In this document: positions 11,291 through 21,566 of the stretch, one piece after another
Numbering within the stretch: position 1 is the stretch's first letter
Layout of the letters: each line of letters starts with the position of its first letter
Source: Deroplatys truncata
Lineage: Eukaryota > Arthropoda > Insecta > Mantodea > Mantidae
DNA length: 64,000 nucleotides
Direction of reading: 5' to 3'
Assembly: GCA_030765065.1 (NCBI GenBank)
Contig: CM060979.1
Location: forward strand, 20,489,001 to 20,553,000
Translations under genes and position numbers: made by a program
The notes under the pieces: model-generated
The model's input: only the letters and a program-made list of their open reading frames with translations
Database searches by the model: none
What the model was told of the DNA's origin: nothing

Positions 11291-11469
11291 CCTCACCACA
11301 TATATACCTAGTTGCACGGCTGCTGACGAATATCCTCATTGTTTCATTACTTGCGCGAGAGACTTCACTCTTGTTTCTTCCTAACATATATCTGAAGCAT
11401 ATTAACCTTCTGTTCCGGTGAGCTTCATAGCTTTAGCTCCGAGTCTTTTACTCTCTCCATGGCTCTTCA

Positions 11470-12020
11470 CCACAGTAAAGGTAAGGTACGGACGAACGGA
11501 AGGCCCGCCTCCAAAACCGGGACAGAGCACCGCGCACAGGCTAGCCGGCCTCTTGTGCTTCTACCGTGACCGCCGGGAGGGAGAGACCCGAAGGGCGACC
11601 AGATCCGAATGACGACGGTCTCGTGCACAGACGGGATCCCTAACGTTTCCAGATGAAAGCCTCCAACGCCGCCCGAGCCCACTCTATTGGGCCCCTAGCC
11701 TCCGGGGGTTCTCCTGTCCGAAAGCACCCAGAGGACGTGCTCCAGCTGAGCAGTCCGTGGACGACGTCAGGATGAAACTTTCACAGAGCACACAGCCACA
11801 ACTCTCCGAATACCGTCCTACAACCCTGAAACAGATAACAAGGAGGATGATAGGGGCAGGAGAATCGTGGTAGAAGATGAACCCACTCCAGCAGCATTCA
11901 CCTGCCGACCCGGGGAAACCACCATAAACCCATGGCCCAGAGTGGGCGGTCGCCGGAGATCGAACCCGGGACCGCCCGAATGCGAGTCGCGCACGTTACC
12001 GCAGCGCCATCTCGCTCGGT
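11470..12020 (-). repeat. tRNA-derived SINE, inverted partner
   Basis: Minus-strand head at about 12020 (ACCGAGCGAGATGGCGCTG) and B box complementary to GAGATCGAACCC (11956-11967). The body contains the CCGAAGGGCGACCAGATCCG segment (11589-11608) also found at 43811 and 58499. Confidence 0.75.
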
Positions 12021-12577
12021 TCTCCAGTGCAGTAGTAACAAACACCTAAGTATTTTCTTGGGACTACAACCTCTAAGTCTTCTGCACTTTAGCTTGTAAG
12101 ATTGACTTTGGAAGTTTCTTGTCACTTTTCCGTTCTTTCTGAAAAAGACCTAGGACGGGTCAAGCTGTTTTAGATTTTAAACATGCCGTTTTTATTCAAA
12201 GCTTCATTATTAAAACAACCGGAATCAAAGGTTCTACTGCCCGAGTTAGTTCGCCAAAGCATGCCATATTTAATTATATTAATGCACAGCTTTAAAAATC
12301 ACAGACATACTAACAAATCTATCACAAACACTCTCATACTCGAAACAAAGGCAATAGTGTGTAATGGGCGATATACACGCGCCATTATTGCACGGAGATA
12401 TTTGACTAAAAGCGTGTCTACCCCTGGCCAATCAAAGATTAGCACCAAACTTAAGAAAGAAGTGGTGTAAAGAGAGAAAGCACAGCAGCATCCTGAGTGG
12501 TGCTGAAGGTAAACATGTGGCAGATTGTCTATCCAAGAGGTGTTAGAAACCGTTTTGTAGCTTTGCTTTATCAGAAG
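12021..12577. other. no recognisable gene
   Basis: Only short frames of up to about 100 codons, without similarity I can name. Confidence 0.4.
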
Positions 12578-12579
12578 TA

Positions 12580-13933
12580 CAGAGTGATTTATGAAGAACT
12601 GACACATTTATTTCTTTAATTGTTTCAAAACTAGTTATGCTAGTGACAACTTATTATACCTGAAATGCAGAGGAGTTTTGGGAGATTATTTACCTCTATA
12701 GCAAATGTTGAAAATATCCCCCATCCTGCATAAGGCACAACTCAACATGTTCCGTGTTACTGGCCACTCGTTGGAGGACTCTGTTGTCAATAGCTTGAAT
12801 CTCCTGTGTAATGTTGTGCTTCAGATCGTCTAATGTCTGGTGACACGTGGCATAAACCCTGTCTTTTAAGTAACCCCATAGAAAGATGTCCGGCGATGTC
12901 AAATCCGGAGATCTCGGTGGCCACAGGTTCTTGGAAATTATCCTGTCGTCAAAGAAACTTGCAATCAGTGCCATGGATGCATTTAATGTATGGCATGTAG
13001 CGCCGTCCTGCTGAAAATATCCTTGACTCAGCTCTGCATCGTCTAGCTGCTGAGCAAACTCCGTGAAAATCCGTTGGTACTCTGCAGTGCTCATATTGTT
13101 TTAAAAAAAATTGGTCCCACTATTCTCTGTGCGGATATTGCGCACCAAACTCCAATTTTAACCGGGTGCATAGGTGCTTCATGAATAACATGTGGATTTT
13201 CGCTGGCCCAATAGCGTGAGTTATTTGAGTTCACATAGCCAGATAAATGGAACCATGCTTCATCTGTGAACCATGTGATGGACAATATGACAGGATTTTG
13301 CACAATGAACGCCTGAAACCAACGACAATAATTCAGTCGTCTATCCTTATCTGGTCCCTGTAACTGATGGACAACCGTAATCCTTTATAGCTTTAGGCCT
13401 GCACTTTTCACAGCTCTCTGACACATTGAGTAGCTGTACCCTGCCTCCTGCGACAAACGTCTTAATGATTTTTTTTTGTGACTGATCCAGTCGTGCTCTT
13501 ACGTCAACAACCGTGGTAAGCCTAGATGAACGAGTTTTGCCTTTTTACTCACCAGAGATCCAGTTGTTTCCAGTTTGTTTACCAGTCCTAGTATTGTGTT
13601 TCTTTGGGGAGGATTCCGAACACTAAATTCTCTTTGGTATGTCCTTTGAGTAGCTGTAATTGAATTCGTAATCCAGTATTGCTTTAGAAGGAAGAGTCGT
13701 TTATTTAATGTGTACTTCATTTTCACGTTGACTAGAACAAAATCTCAAAAACAGTTGAAGACATTAAAACTAACAATTACGAATAAAACATGAATATGTG
13801 CGCATCTATTGACAAGCAATCGAAACTCCAGCTCCAAATTCTGCTTAATTTGGTGTTAAAATTGGGGCATTGGGTGAATTTCGAACAGAATAATTAAAGA
13901 AAGAAATGTAGCAGTTCTTCATAAATCACCCTG
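12580..13933 (-). mobile_element. Tc1/mariner-superfamily transposon with DUF4817-type transposase
   Basis: Inverted ends of about 50 bp (CAGAGTGATTTATGAAGAAC on the left; CAGGGTGATTTATGAAGAAC read from the right) are flanked by TA at 12578-12579 and 13934-13935. The length is 1,354 bp, and one transposase gene on the minus strand fills the element. Confidence 0.85.
12696..13726 (-). pseudogene. DUF4817 plus DDE transposase, frameshifted
   Basis: The ORF starts at about 13726 and encodes a DUF4817-type helix-turn-helix (YTLNKRLFLLKQYWITNS, then NPPQRNTILGLVNKLETTGS). The frame is then lost between about 13500 and 13303. The catalytic core follows: WFTDEAWFHLSGYVNS (Asp codon 13262-13264), SAQRIVGPIFF, the second block YFQQDGATCHT (Asp codon 13005-13007) and the third block PPRSPDLTSPDIFLWGY. 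The C-terminus ends MQDGGYFQHLL with its stop at 12696. All three acidic positions are still legible, but frameshifts at about 13500 and 13095 split the gene. The enzyme would have bound the 50-bp ends of the element. The relative at 59669-61929 has a similar protein but different ends. Confidence 0.85.
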
Positions 13934-13935
13934 TA

Positions 13936-14289
13936 TAATAGACACATAAGGTACTGTCTATCCAAGAGGATAGCGTTGTGCAAGACAGCAAATATCTCTT
14001 TTTCAATATATACGAAATAATTACACATAGTTATTTATGGTAAATAGTATACACTATTATATTTAGTGACGTAGTCTAAGAAGTAAAGCGAGCTAAAACA
14101 AACTTTCTCTCAATATTTAGGATAGACAATGCCTAACTTGTCTCTCTAGACGCTCACAGAGTGCATGAGGCAATTGAAGCTCTAGAAATTACACAACTAT
14201 TTCTATCATCGCAAAGCTGAAATGATGACAGAATTTCTGTGATTAGTGCATACAGTCGACTAGTGTATATTCATTCATTCATTCATTAG
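13936..14289. other. no recognisable feature; ATTC microsatellite
   Basis: AT-rich. An (ATTC)n run at about 14269-14288 probably belongs to the tail of the neighbouring SINE. Confidence 0.4.
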
Positions 14290-14656
14290 CTGTTTACCCT
14301 CCTCTTATGTAGGACTTACACCCCCCAGGACTTACAAGCGGGTGCCTGGGGTCAGAGGCCCGTCAAGGAGCAGACACTCATGGATCAGATAGAACATCCA
14401 GGATGGGTGATCAGCCCGATGCCTGGTATGGGATGAAGGAAGTAGATGAAATGAAATGTTGGTGAAATGGATGAAAGGAAAGGTGATGATGGAGCAGTTG
14501 GTGGAATGAATGGCGGGGGAAACCGGAGAACCCGGAGAAAACCCGCCCAGACGCCGCTTCGTCCACCACAAATCCCACATGCAGGTCCCTGGGATTGAAC
14601 CCGGGCCGCCTCGGTGGGAGGCGAGCGGTCTAACCACTCGGCCACGGCGCCGCCCG
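14290..14656 (-). repeat. tRNA-derived SINE (family D)
   Basis: On the minus strand the head GGCGGCGCCGTGGCCGAGTG carries an A box (complement of 14633-14644) and a B box (complement of GGGATTGAACC, 14591-14601). A degenerate relative lies at 55150-55465. Confidence 0.75.
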
Positions 14657-14917
14657 ACTAGTGTATAACTGTATGGAAAAATCAGAGAAGCAAAGAAAAA
14701 TTCATAATCCCTTTAAATCATCGAAAAGCACCAATACTCTGAATCACTTTTTTTAGTTTTAAATATAATGTAATTCTTGGTATGCATTTAAGTACACTAA
14801 ACAGGATATTACGTTTACTATTTACGTACTTGTTTCATTTATTGCTTCCTATATTAAATAATACACAATCATCTTGAATAAAAATCGTATATGATATATT
14901 CATATGATTTTCTCTAC
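14657..14917 (+). other. AT-rich flank ending in an R1 start
   Basis: The last 25 bp (TTCATATGATTTTCTCTAC) are the beginning of an R1 copy that continues at 31226 after the large insertion. Confidence 0.5.
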
Positions 14918-14923
14918 CTTCTA
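14918..14923. repeat. target-site duplication, left
   Basis: CTTCTA, identical to 31220-31225. Confidence 0.9.
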
Positions 14924-14976
14924 AGTAGGGTATAAATGATGGTTCACGGCCAGTTAATTTATGCATGGCTATTCAT

Positions 14977-14984
14977 ATGCAAAT
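14977..14984 (+). promoter_or_regulatory. octamer motif near left terminus
   Basis: ATGCAAAT at nucleotides 54-61 from the tip, mirrored at 31159-31166. Some adenovirus origins place an Oct-1 site in the first 50 or so nucleotides. A similar role here is inference only. Confidence 0.35.
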
Positions 14985-14989
14985 GAGCT

Positions 14990-15034
14990 CCCCCACCTCC
15001 TCCCTCCCCCACCTCCTCCCTCCCCCTCCCCCCC
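14990..15034 (-). promoter_or_regulatory. G-rich tract near left tip
   Basis: A run of 45 bases, C-rich on the plus strand and therefore G-rich on the minus strand, with at least four G runs of three or more. This could form a G-quadruplex. It lies 67-111 nt from the terminus. Confidence 0.5.
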
Positions 15035-15586
15035 GCTGTGCCTTGGTAGTTTTAGCTGCACCTGCGGTCGTAAATCATGTTGAGTACAATGGAGGCTTGA
15101 CAGTTAGGTAATTAAGGTTGTCAATCAACTGTCAAAACGAACAAAGGGGTCCTAAATTTAAGGTTCTGTAACAAAGGCGAGATGTTTTTCCTACCCATTC
15201 CACATCCGGCCACTTCTGCACCTGGTCAGTTACCCGCCCCCCACTTCCATTGTGTGTGTCGAACACGTGGCATACTCGTTCCACTAGCTTTTAACAAAAG
15301 AACAATGCTTGCCCTTCAGCTGTCAAAATGAACAAAGCCCATGATGAATTAGGGTTGTAACAAAGCCTGACCCTTTCCATTGTGTAAGAGATTCTATTGT
15401 GTGTGCCTTTCTATTGTCCGATGCAAGCATTCTTTAGAAAGACCACCTGGAAACCCAATAACAAAGCCTGACCCTTTCCATTGTGTAAGAGATTCTATTG
15501 TCCTTGGCAAGGCTAGTTTAGAAAGACACCTGCAGCGTTCCCATTGTTTGGCCACCTGCTAGTTTAACAAAAGAATTCGAGGGCTG

Positions 15587-15656
15587 CTTTATACTCGTCC
15601 TCTCCTTGTTTGTGTGAAAGAGAGAGAAACTTGTTTACCAACTCTGCGTGACGTCA
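15587..15656 (-). promoter_or_regulatory. outward-facing CRE plus TATA promoter, left arm
   Basis: A perfect CRE palindrome TGACGTCA (15649-15656) lies about 56 bp upstream of a TATA box (minus-strand TATAAAG, 15587-15593). It points toward the left tip. No clear downstream ORF is seen; the first ATG opens only a few codons. Confidence 0.45.
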
Positions 15657-15827
15657 TAGTCGGCCATCATGATTTTGCCTGAGGGAGCTCTCTCCGATGT
15701 TTTACGACCTCCTACGAATATACCCGAGCATAGTTAACAAGCATTCTGTTTCAGCCAACGACTCCGAAAAAGCGTCTAATATACATTTCATTACGTGCAT
15801 TAAACCTCTGAGTGATATCCATAGATC

Positions 15828-17215
15828 GGTGTTCGATTCTTACTGTAATCAAAAGTTTATTGCTAATGAGAAATTAATGATTGATATTATTATAATATTA
15901 CCCTAATTAATAAAAAGGCGTTCAGAGAATTCTAGCTCGGGTCTTACCAAGTGAAACTCTAACGCGTAATAACTATTAAACTATGCAAGGTCAGATTAAA
16001 AAAATGTATTTATCAATTATAATTTAATTTTTTAAATATCATTACCCTAATTAATGAAAGGGTGTTCAGAGGGTTCTAGTTCGAATCTTACCCAACGAAA
16101 CTCTAATGCTTAATAAATATTAAACTATGCAAGGTCAGATTTAAAAATGTATTTATCAAATATAATTTTTTTATACATCATTACCCTGATTAATGAAAGA
16201 CCGTTCAGAGGACCCTAGTTCGAATCTTACGCAGCGAAACTCTAATGCTTAATAAATATTAAACTATGTAAGGTCACCTCATGCGTATACATACATACAC
16301 CAGTGCTCTTACACTCACACATTCACGCACCTCATGCGTACACATACATACACCAGTGCTCTTACACTCACGCATACATATACATGGACACACACACACG
16401 TGCAAACACATATGCCTGTTCACTTACACCCAACAGCAGCAACCCACACTCGCACACACCAACTCACGCGCATGTCCTGAATGAAAAGAGACAAAATGAT
16501 GCAATAAAAACTAATTATAGCTCGGGATGCAAGGCTCCATTTACGATTGCTCGAAACCGGTCTTCTAATAACTCCAAAACTAATTAAAATAAACTTTATT
16601 ACTTTTATGCCATTAGCTCGTTTCTTGTGCATGTATATTAGAGTCCGGGTGTCATGGGTTCGATCCTTAACTTTAAAATCTCAATTATCTCAGAAACTAG
16701 CAGGGATTAAGGTGCGGACCAAAGCACGATTTTTAGTTCCTACGATGAACAATTAATGCTTTATATAATTTCCAATCAGTGTCCCTAGCTCGAATCCCGA
16801 TCTTTCAGTGACTTCCTTAATTTTCCACTGTGTTCTAGAATATATCACTTAGATCAATGTTGCAACTGTATACAGGTCTTTTAAACACATCAAACTAATA
16901 TTATAAATAATTTTGTTTCTGGCGTTCTGAGTTCGAATACCGATTCAATGAAGTTTACTTATAAATTTAATAACAGTAAATAATTAAGACAAAGGTACCA
17001 AATAAACCTATTACGTTTATGTCATCAGATAATATCTTGCGGGTGTATATTAGGGTACCTGACGTCCAGGGTTCGATCCTTAAGTTTAAATCTCAATTAT
17101 CGCAGAAACTAGCAGAGATAGAGTTGTAGATGAAAGCATGTTTGATAGCTCATACAATGAACAATTAATGCTGTATATAAGTTTCAATCAGTTGCCCCTA
17201 GTTCGAACCCCGATC
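15828..17215 (+). repeat. ~140-bp satellite with B-box-like motif, left arm
   Basis: Degenerate units each contain a tRNA T-loop/B-box-like core: 15831, 15934 (degraded), 16078, 16217, 16657, 16787, 16930, 17070 and 17200. The steps between neighbouring cores are mostly 130-143 bp. Examples are GGTTCGATCC and AGTTCGAACCCC. A CA-rich microsatellite (about 16275-16460) interrupts the array. Confidence 0.65.
16275..16460 (+). repeat. CA-rich microsatellite, left arm
   Basis: CACA-type variant repeats with two near-identical 60-bp blocks containing ACATACACCAGTGCTC. The open frames across it are simple-repeat artefacts. Confidence 0.7.
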
Positions 17216-17355
17216 TTTCAATGACTTCACTGATTTTCCTCTGTACTCTAGAATACATCACTTAGATTGATGCTTTAACTGCATGCAGCTGTGTGAGAGA
17301 GAGCGAGAGAGGGAGAGGAAGTGAAACAAGCAGGGATAGAAGTGCTGAGGGCCTC

Positions 17356-17470
17356 TGCGCATGCGTAGCAAGAGATGATGCCATTGGCTGCAATAATCAC
17401 GTGACGTGTAAGCATCACAGCCATGATGACGTGCAGGCATCGCCTGGAGGGGGTTTAGATCCCTATATAA
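17356..17470 (+). promoter_or_regulatory. promoter of left-arm two-exon gene
   Basis: In order: NRF1-like TGCGCATGCGT (17356-17366), inverted CCAAT (ATTGG, 17383-17387), E-box CACGTG (17398-17403) overlapping CRE-like TGACGT (17402-17407), a second TGACGT (17427-17432) and TATATAA (17464-17470). No ATG occurs between the expected transcription start (about 17495) and the first codon at 17596. Confidence 0.6.
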
Positions 17471-17595
17471 ACAGACATCTGTCCCATGTTAGAACTGTTG
17501 TGTACTTATTAACTTTACATTCAAGTTTTAAAGAGCTTTAAAAGCAACGTGAGCTACAGGCCGTCTACACATTCAGCACATATCAAAACGGGGCA

Positions 17596-18702
17596 ATGCA
17601 AGGTGAGTTTTAAATAACTATACAAAATCACTGTTGGCTTTTACAATACATTTAATTTTATTTAAACGTTACAGTAAATGAAAGACGATTCGTTACAAAG
17701 AGCATCATATTTTCTAATCTGTGCTTTACATTAACATGGATTTCACTGCATACTCTTCTTCAGTTCACATGATTTTCGCCACACATTCTTCTTACATAAA
17801 CATTCATACGACTTTCCCCTCATTCTTTGTTTCACTATACACTCACATGATTTCCTCTACTCATTCTTTGTTCCACCTACAGGTTCATGCTCTGTTAACA
17901 TTCACAATCCTTGCTTCCATTAACATTCACATGATTTTCGCCACACCTTCTTCTTACATAAACATTCATACGACTTTACCCTCATTCTTTGTTTCACTAT
18001 ACACTCACATGATTTCCTCTACTCATTCTTTGTCCCCCTGCAGGTTCATGCTTTGTTAACATTCACACGACGTTCTCAGCTCATTTCTCTATTGACATTC
18101 ACATGATCTTCTCAACACATTCTTCTTACTTAAACATTCATACGATTTTCCCCCTCATTCTTTGTTTCACTATACATTCGCACACGATTTCCTCTACTCA
18201 TTCTTTGGTTCTCTGCTGGCTCATCTTCAATGAACATTCACATGATTTCTGTACTTATTCTTTATTTCTCTACACCCTCATAGGCTTACTTACAAAACAT
18301 ACACACCCTAGTTCTTCAACTTGAATAATGTAGTGAAAATAATAATTCATGACAATGACTGTTACAGATTGTTTAGCTGATAGACTTAACAAGATGGTGG
18401 AAGAGCGTAGTTTCCTACCGACTCGCCGAGTTCAAGATCTCGAAATAGGTCTTAACTATGAGATAAAGTCCTTAAAGAGAGTTCAAACAAGATATGGTAC
18501 CAGGATCGTATCTTCGCTGGAGGATTGTCAAGTGTTCTTGCCAGAGCGCTATAATTCGTTAACCGATCAAGAGATTGCAGAAATACCTGGGAGCGTATAC
18601 CTACAGTATAATGGCATGGCAGAGAAGGGGAAATTTAAGACATGTAAATTGTCTTTTTTACATGCAAAGAAGGTGCGTAGAAGTGTCAAACTTAAGTATT
18701 GA
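17596..18702 (+). CDS. putative two-exon small protein, possible OB-fold (left arm)
   Basis: Exon 1 would be the seven bases from ATG 17596-17598 to 17602. A consensus donor CAAG/GTGAGT starts the intron at 17603, and an acceptor TTACAG ends it at 18367. Joining keeps the frame (phase 1) and gives about 113 residues. Without splicing, ATG 18349 gives 117. The protein is basic. Its core is YEIKSLKRVQTRYG followed by a strand-like IVSSLEDCQVFLPERY, and the C-terminus is lysine-rich. The pattern of a hydrophobic strand, the RYG turn and VFLP resembles small ssDNA-binding-type OB-fold proteins I associate with arthropod mobile elements; this is from memory and not a domain hit. AATAAA follows 33 bp after the stop (18735-18740). 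The intact frame in both arms suggests either selection or recent arm copying. Confidence 0.6.
17720..18300 (+). repeat. intron tandem repeats, left arm
   Basis: About 163-bp units built of roughly 40-bp submonomers beginning ACATTCACATGATTTTC. Monomers at 17841 and 18001 read ACACTCACATGATTTCCTCT, very close to the start of the R1 family. The units contain CTACAG/CTGCAG acceptor-like sites. Confidence 0.7.
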
Positions 18703-18740
18703 ATGTTCTCCCATTTCACAATGAAAAATTCATAAATAAA

Positions 18741-20079
18741 ACAACTGACTCATTGATATTACATATAAAGATACAAAAGATGCATATTATAGAATTTTAT
18801 AAAAAATTAACGAAATTACAATATCACATGCTTGAGTTTAATTATATCTAGCGCATTGAAATAACTCTAAATATCCGAATGTTTATACAAATCTTTGTGC
18901 TTCTTTTTACATGTGCCATATGCTTCATTTTACATTTATCATAACAAAAAATGTAATTCTTTCCAGGTTGCCTTTACTTGACCAAGATAGTTTTCTAAGA
19001 CTTTCATTGTGCAATGTTTCAGGGTGTGCAATAAGAGGAAGAAGAAGAAGAGGAATAGCCTGCTGGCATGCAAAGGATGCTGACGCTATGGGAGGGTAGA
19101 ATACCTACAAGAAACATTTCGGCAAGAAACGGGTGCTGAGACATCTACATCACCGAAACACATTAAGACAGGATCCTTATATAACATTACAGGGTATACA
19201 ATGAAAAACTACGGTCAATTTTGTATACAATTCAATGCATGGCTGAGAGTTAGCTCGAACTAGTCTCCCTATATTCACTGAAATTAAGCATTGTGAGCAA
19301 TAATTTAAGTGACTGTGAAAATACTTTAAGTAATGGTGAAATTTGTATCCTAAAAGACTTGAGCCCTGTATACATTAACAGCATTAAGGCTGTTTGCCAC
19401 GCTGGAATACAAATTATGAAAATAAAAAGACTTTCATTTAAATAATAAGGAAATTTGCATAACCTGCTGTTACAAGTGTAATGACATATACAGAAACAAT
19501 GAGTCGGACGAGAAAGTGATGGAAATGTAAGATAAATAATAACAATAAAAGAATTAAGGTATGCTTTTACATAGTGTTTTTATTCATTAAAAATCCTTGT
19601 ATTCCTAATGAAAAATAAATCATTACAATGATTAGTTTAAGTTATATCACAATGATCAAAAAGAGAACCGTCTTTAGATGCATTACTCGATCTTAAGTCA
19701 GAGCACCAAAAAATGACAAATCACGGCTTCTCCATTTTAGATGTGGTGTCACTATTCAGGTAAATTCATGTAACACAACAGGTTGAGTATGCAGATCTGT
19801 GGTCCTAAATGGGTGAAACAGAGTCTTGTCCAGCTTAACAGTCTTGAGATCTCACCATCAGGAAGTCGAATCACAAGCCTTCTCCACTCGCTGAGCACAG
19901 GTTTAACAACAGCATTCTCTTCACCCTGAGACGATGTAAAGTATATAAATGTTCAACTTGACAAGGGATTCTAAACTGGTTGTTAGAGTCCAGAACTGAT
20001 GTATTATATGGTAAAAACACATGTTCCTCTTCTTAGCGATCTTGTCGTCGAATCTCGGTGTCATTGAAGATGCCCATGA
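18741..20079. other. left arm, no clear gene; decayed coding segment near 19750-20075
   Basis: Mostly AT-rich. The minus strand of 19750-20075 has two partly open frames (mirror of 24905-25230) that look like fragments of one former gene. Confidence 0.35.
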
Positions 20080-20550
20080 TTATAGGATTCTGAAGCCCAA
20101 AAACTGTAGGAACTGCTGATTGCGTGATGTTAACCTGATGGGCGTCAAGGGCAGAGCATGATGTGTGCGTCGAATCATTCCATTATTATATCCTCGACGT
20201 CGTTGACTTCTTCTAAAAACTATAGGCATTATGCTTATATCCTTGTTTCTAAAGGCAATGATATTGCTGTTAGGCTCCCCTGTTTGCTCTATGAAGCGGG
20301 TGTTTATGAACAACAGGTAAAATTTGATTTGATGGTTCCTGTGAAATACGTTATCCAGCCGTAACAGATGGGAAAACTGGTAGATGGAGTGTCCACTTTT
20401 ACTATAGAGGAAGGAGACTGATGCAATACTGCGCTAAATTCGTATGATGCTCAACTTAAATATATTCACTAGGAAATCAGATTCAGATAGCTGATTAGAT
20501 GGAATAACTTTGTCACTGAAGGGTCGCAGAACGTTCCTATAGAACAATCA
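20080..20550 (-). pseudogene. decayed element gene, left arm
   Basis: Mirror of 24430-24900, with the same single in-frame TAG and no ATG at the start of either open part. A splice acceptor-like polypyrimidine tract plus CAG precedes it on the minus strand, so it may have been a downstream exon. The C-terminal half is basic (RRSQRRRGYNN) and ends LTSRNQQFLQFLGFRIL. I do not recognise the family; its position after the X/protease locus would suit a structural or packaging gene of a Polinton, which is inference. Confidence 0.4.
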
Positions 20551-20678
20551 CTGGAAAAAATCAAGAGTGAAAGGACATTTTAATTATTATTATTATTATT
20601 CACTGATCTAATAAAGAAGACATTCGCATCCTAATATGACGAATCTTTCTAACTCTTTCATGGTTTTGCAAATGCTAA

Positions 20679-21251
20679 TCACGCTATAAAACCACCCAGC
20701 TTTAAATCCTGAATAATGTCGTTAATCGCATCGGAAAAGTCATTTTTATCTGGTGTATGAAGCATCATGAGTACCCTTAGCATGTTTACCAAATCATTAG
20801 GATCGGTGTAGCGGTATAGCATCTCCTCTGTATTCGCTTTGGATATATCTTCTAATCTAGGTGATTTGACACTAGTATGCTTGCTTTCATTGGTGTGCTT
20901 ATTCAGAGCTTGCTCATTCAAAGAAACTGCTGTCATTGCTTCATCAGTGGTAGCTCTTGACGTTATTACAGGGTCGCTTGAACTGGTTCCAAGTACGGTA
21001 CATCTTGAATCCCGCTCTTCGGGACTTGAGAAGATTTCAGGATCTCGTTTGGGTGTTGTAGTCAATGCACAGCTGGTCATTGCTTTACAGCATCTTCTCC
21101 TATGTTGTTTAAGCCTTGAAATTGTCCTGTTCTTTAAAGTTCTATTACATATGCAGCACTTAACAAAGCGATTACTCCCCCCTTGGGAAACATACGAAAA
21201 ATCAAGATTCTCGTAAATTGACTGTAATTGACCGTCTTTGTGAGTGTTCAT
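20679..21251 (-). CDS. BED-like zinc-finger ORF, element centre
   Basis: The first true ATG is at 21249-21251, giving 190 residues to the stop at 20679. An N-terminal zinc-finger pattern Cys32-x2-Cys35-x14-His50-x3-Cys54 lies in KCCICNRTLKNRT...LKQHRRRC, typical of BED-type or C2HC fingers of transposon and chromatin proteins. A serine/threonine-rich, probably disordered middle follows. An acidic and hydrophobic C-terminus (NDLVNMLRVLMMLHTPDKND, then FSDAINDIIQDLKLGG) resembles a helical protein-interaction tail. A TATA-like box (minus-strand TTTATATATACTG) lies only about 10-22 bp upstream of the ATG, so the leader would be very short or transcription starts elsewhere. The ORF is intact, single copy and transcribed away from the minisatellite. 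DNA binding is inferred from the finger; the target is unknown. Confidence 0.55.
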   Translation of the reverse strand: MNTHKDGQLQSIYENLDFSYVSQGGSNRFVKCCICNRTLKNRTISRLKQHRRRCCKAMTSCALTTTPKRDPEIFSSPEERDSRCTVLGTSSSDPVITSRATTDEAMTAVSLNEQALNKHTNESKHTSVKSPRLEDISKANTEEMLYRYTDPNDLVNMLRVLMMLHTPDKNDFSDAINDIIQDLKLGGFIA

Positions 21252-21566
21252 GCTCAAGCAGTATATATAAACTAGTCAATGTATACTGTAGATGTTGAAT
21301 TCGTATACGATAACACGAGACTGAGCTATTTTTTAACATTTATGTATTTATATATGTACTCAGGTTTTGATGCATATAAACAGCCATGCCGAATTAGACT
21401 AAGCAAAATATTGTAGCATTCGCACATAATAGTTGTAATTTCGTTAATTATAACTATCTCATTAAGCACAAGCAGATTCAAGTAGCTAGAAATGGATTCA
21501 TAGAGGTAAGAGTACAAGTTTTCTTGATAGTTAGCACAGAGAATGCGAGAGTTGAGGGAGATACTG

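Larger units (their letters stand above)
14924..20648 (+). repeat. left giant terminal inverted repeat
   Basis: Over about 16280-20600 it mirrors the right arm base for base, with paired coordinates summing to 44980, apart from rare differences (for example A at 17907 against T in the mirror). It ends at a junction within a stretch mirroring the protease-like segment of the X locus. It is about 1.17 kb shorter than the right arm, which has expanded satellite and promoter repeats. Confidence 0.9.

Noticed and set aside
10908..11384. 158-codon plus-strand ORF as a gene
   Set aside because: It lies entirely within a SINE and overlaps other open frames of similar length.
18349..18702. Start of the small arm gene at ATG 18349
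   Set aside because: The upstream promoter, first-ATG rule and frame-keeping splice sites favour ATG 17596. The unspliced start remains an alternative.
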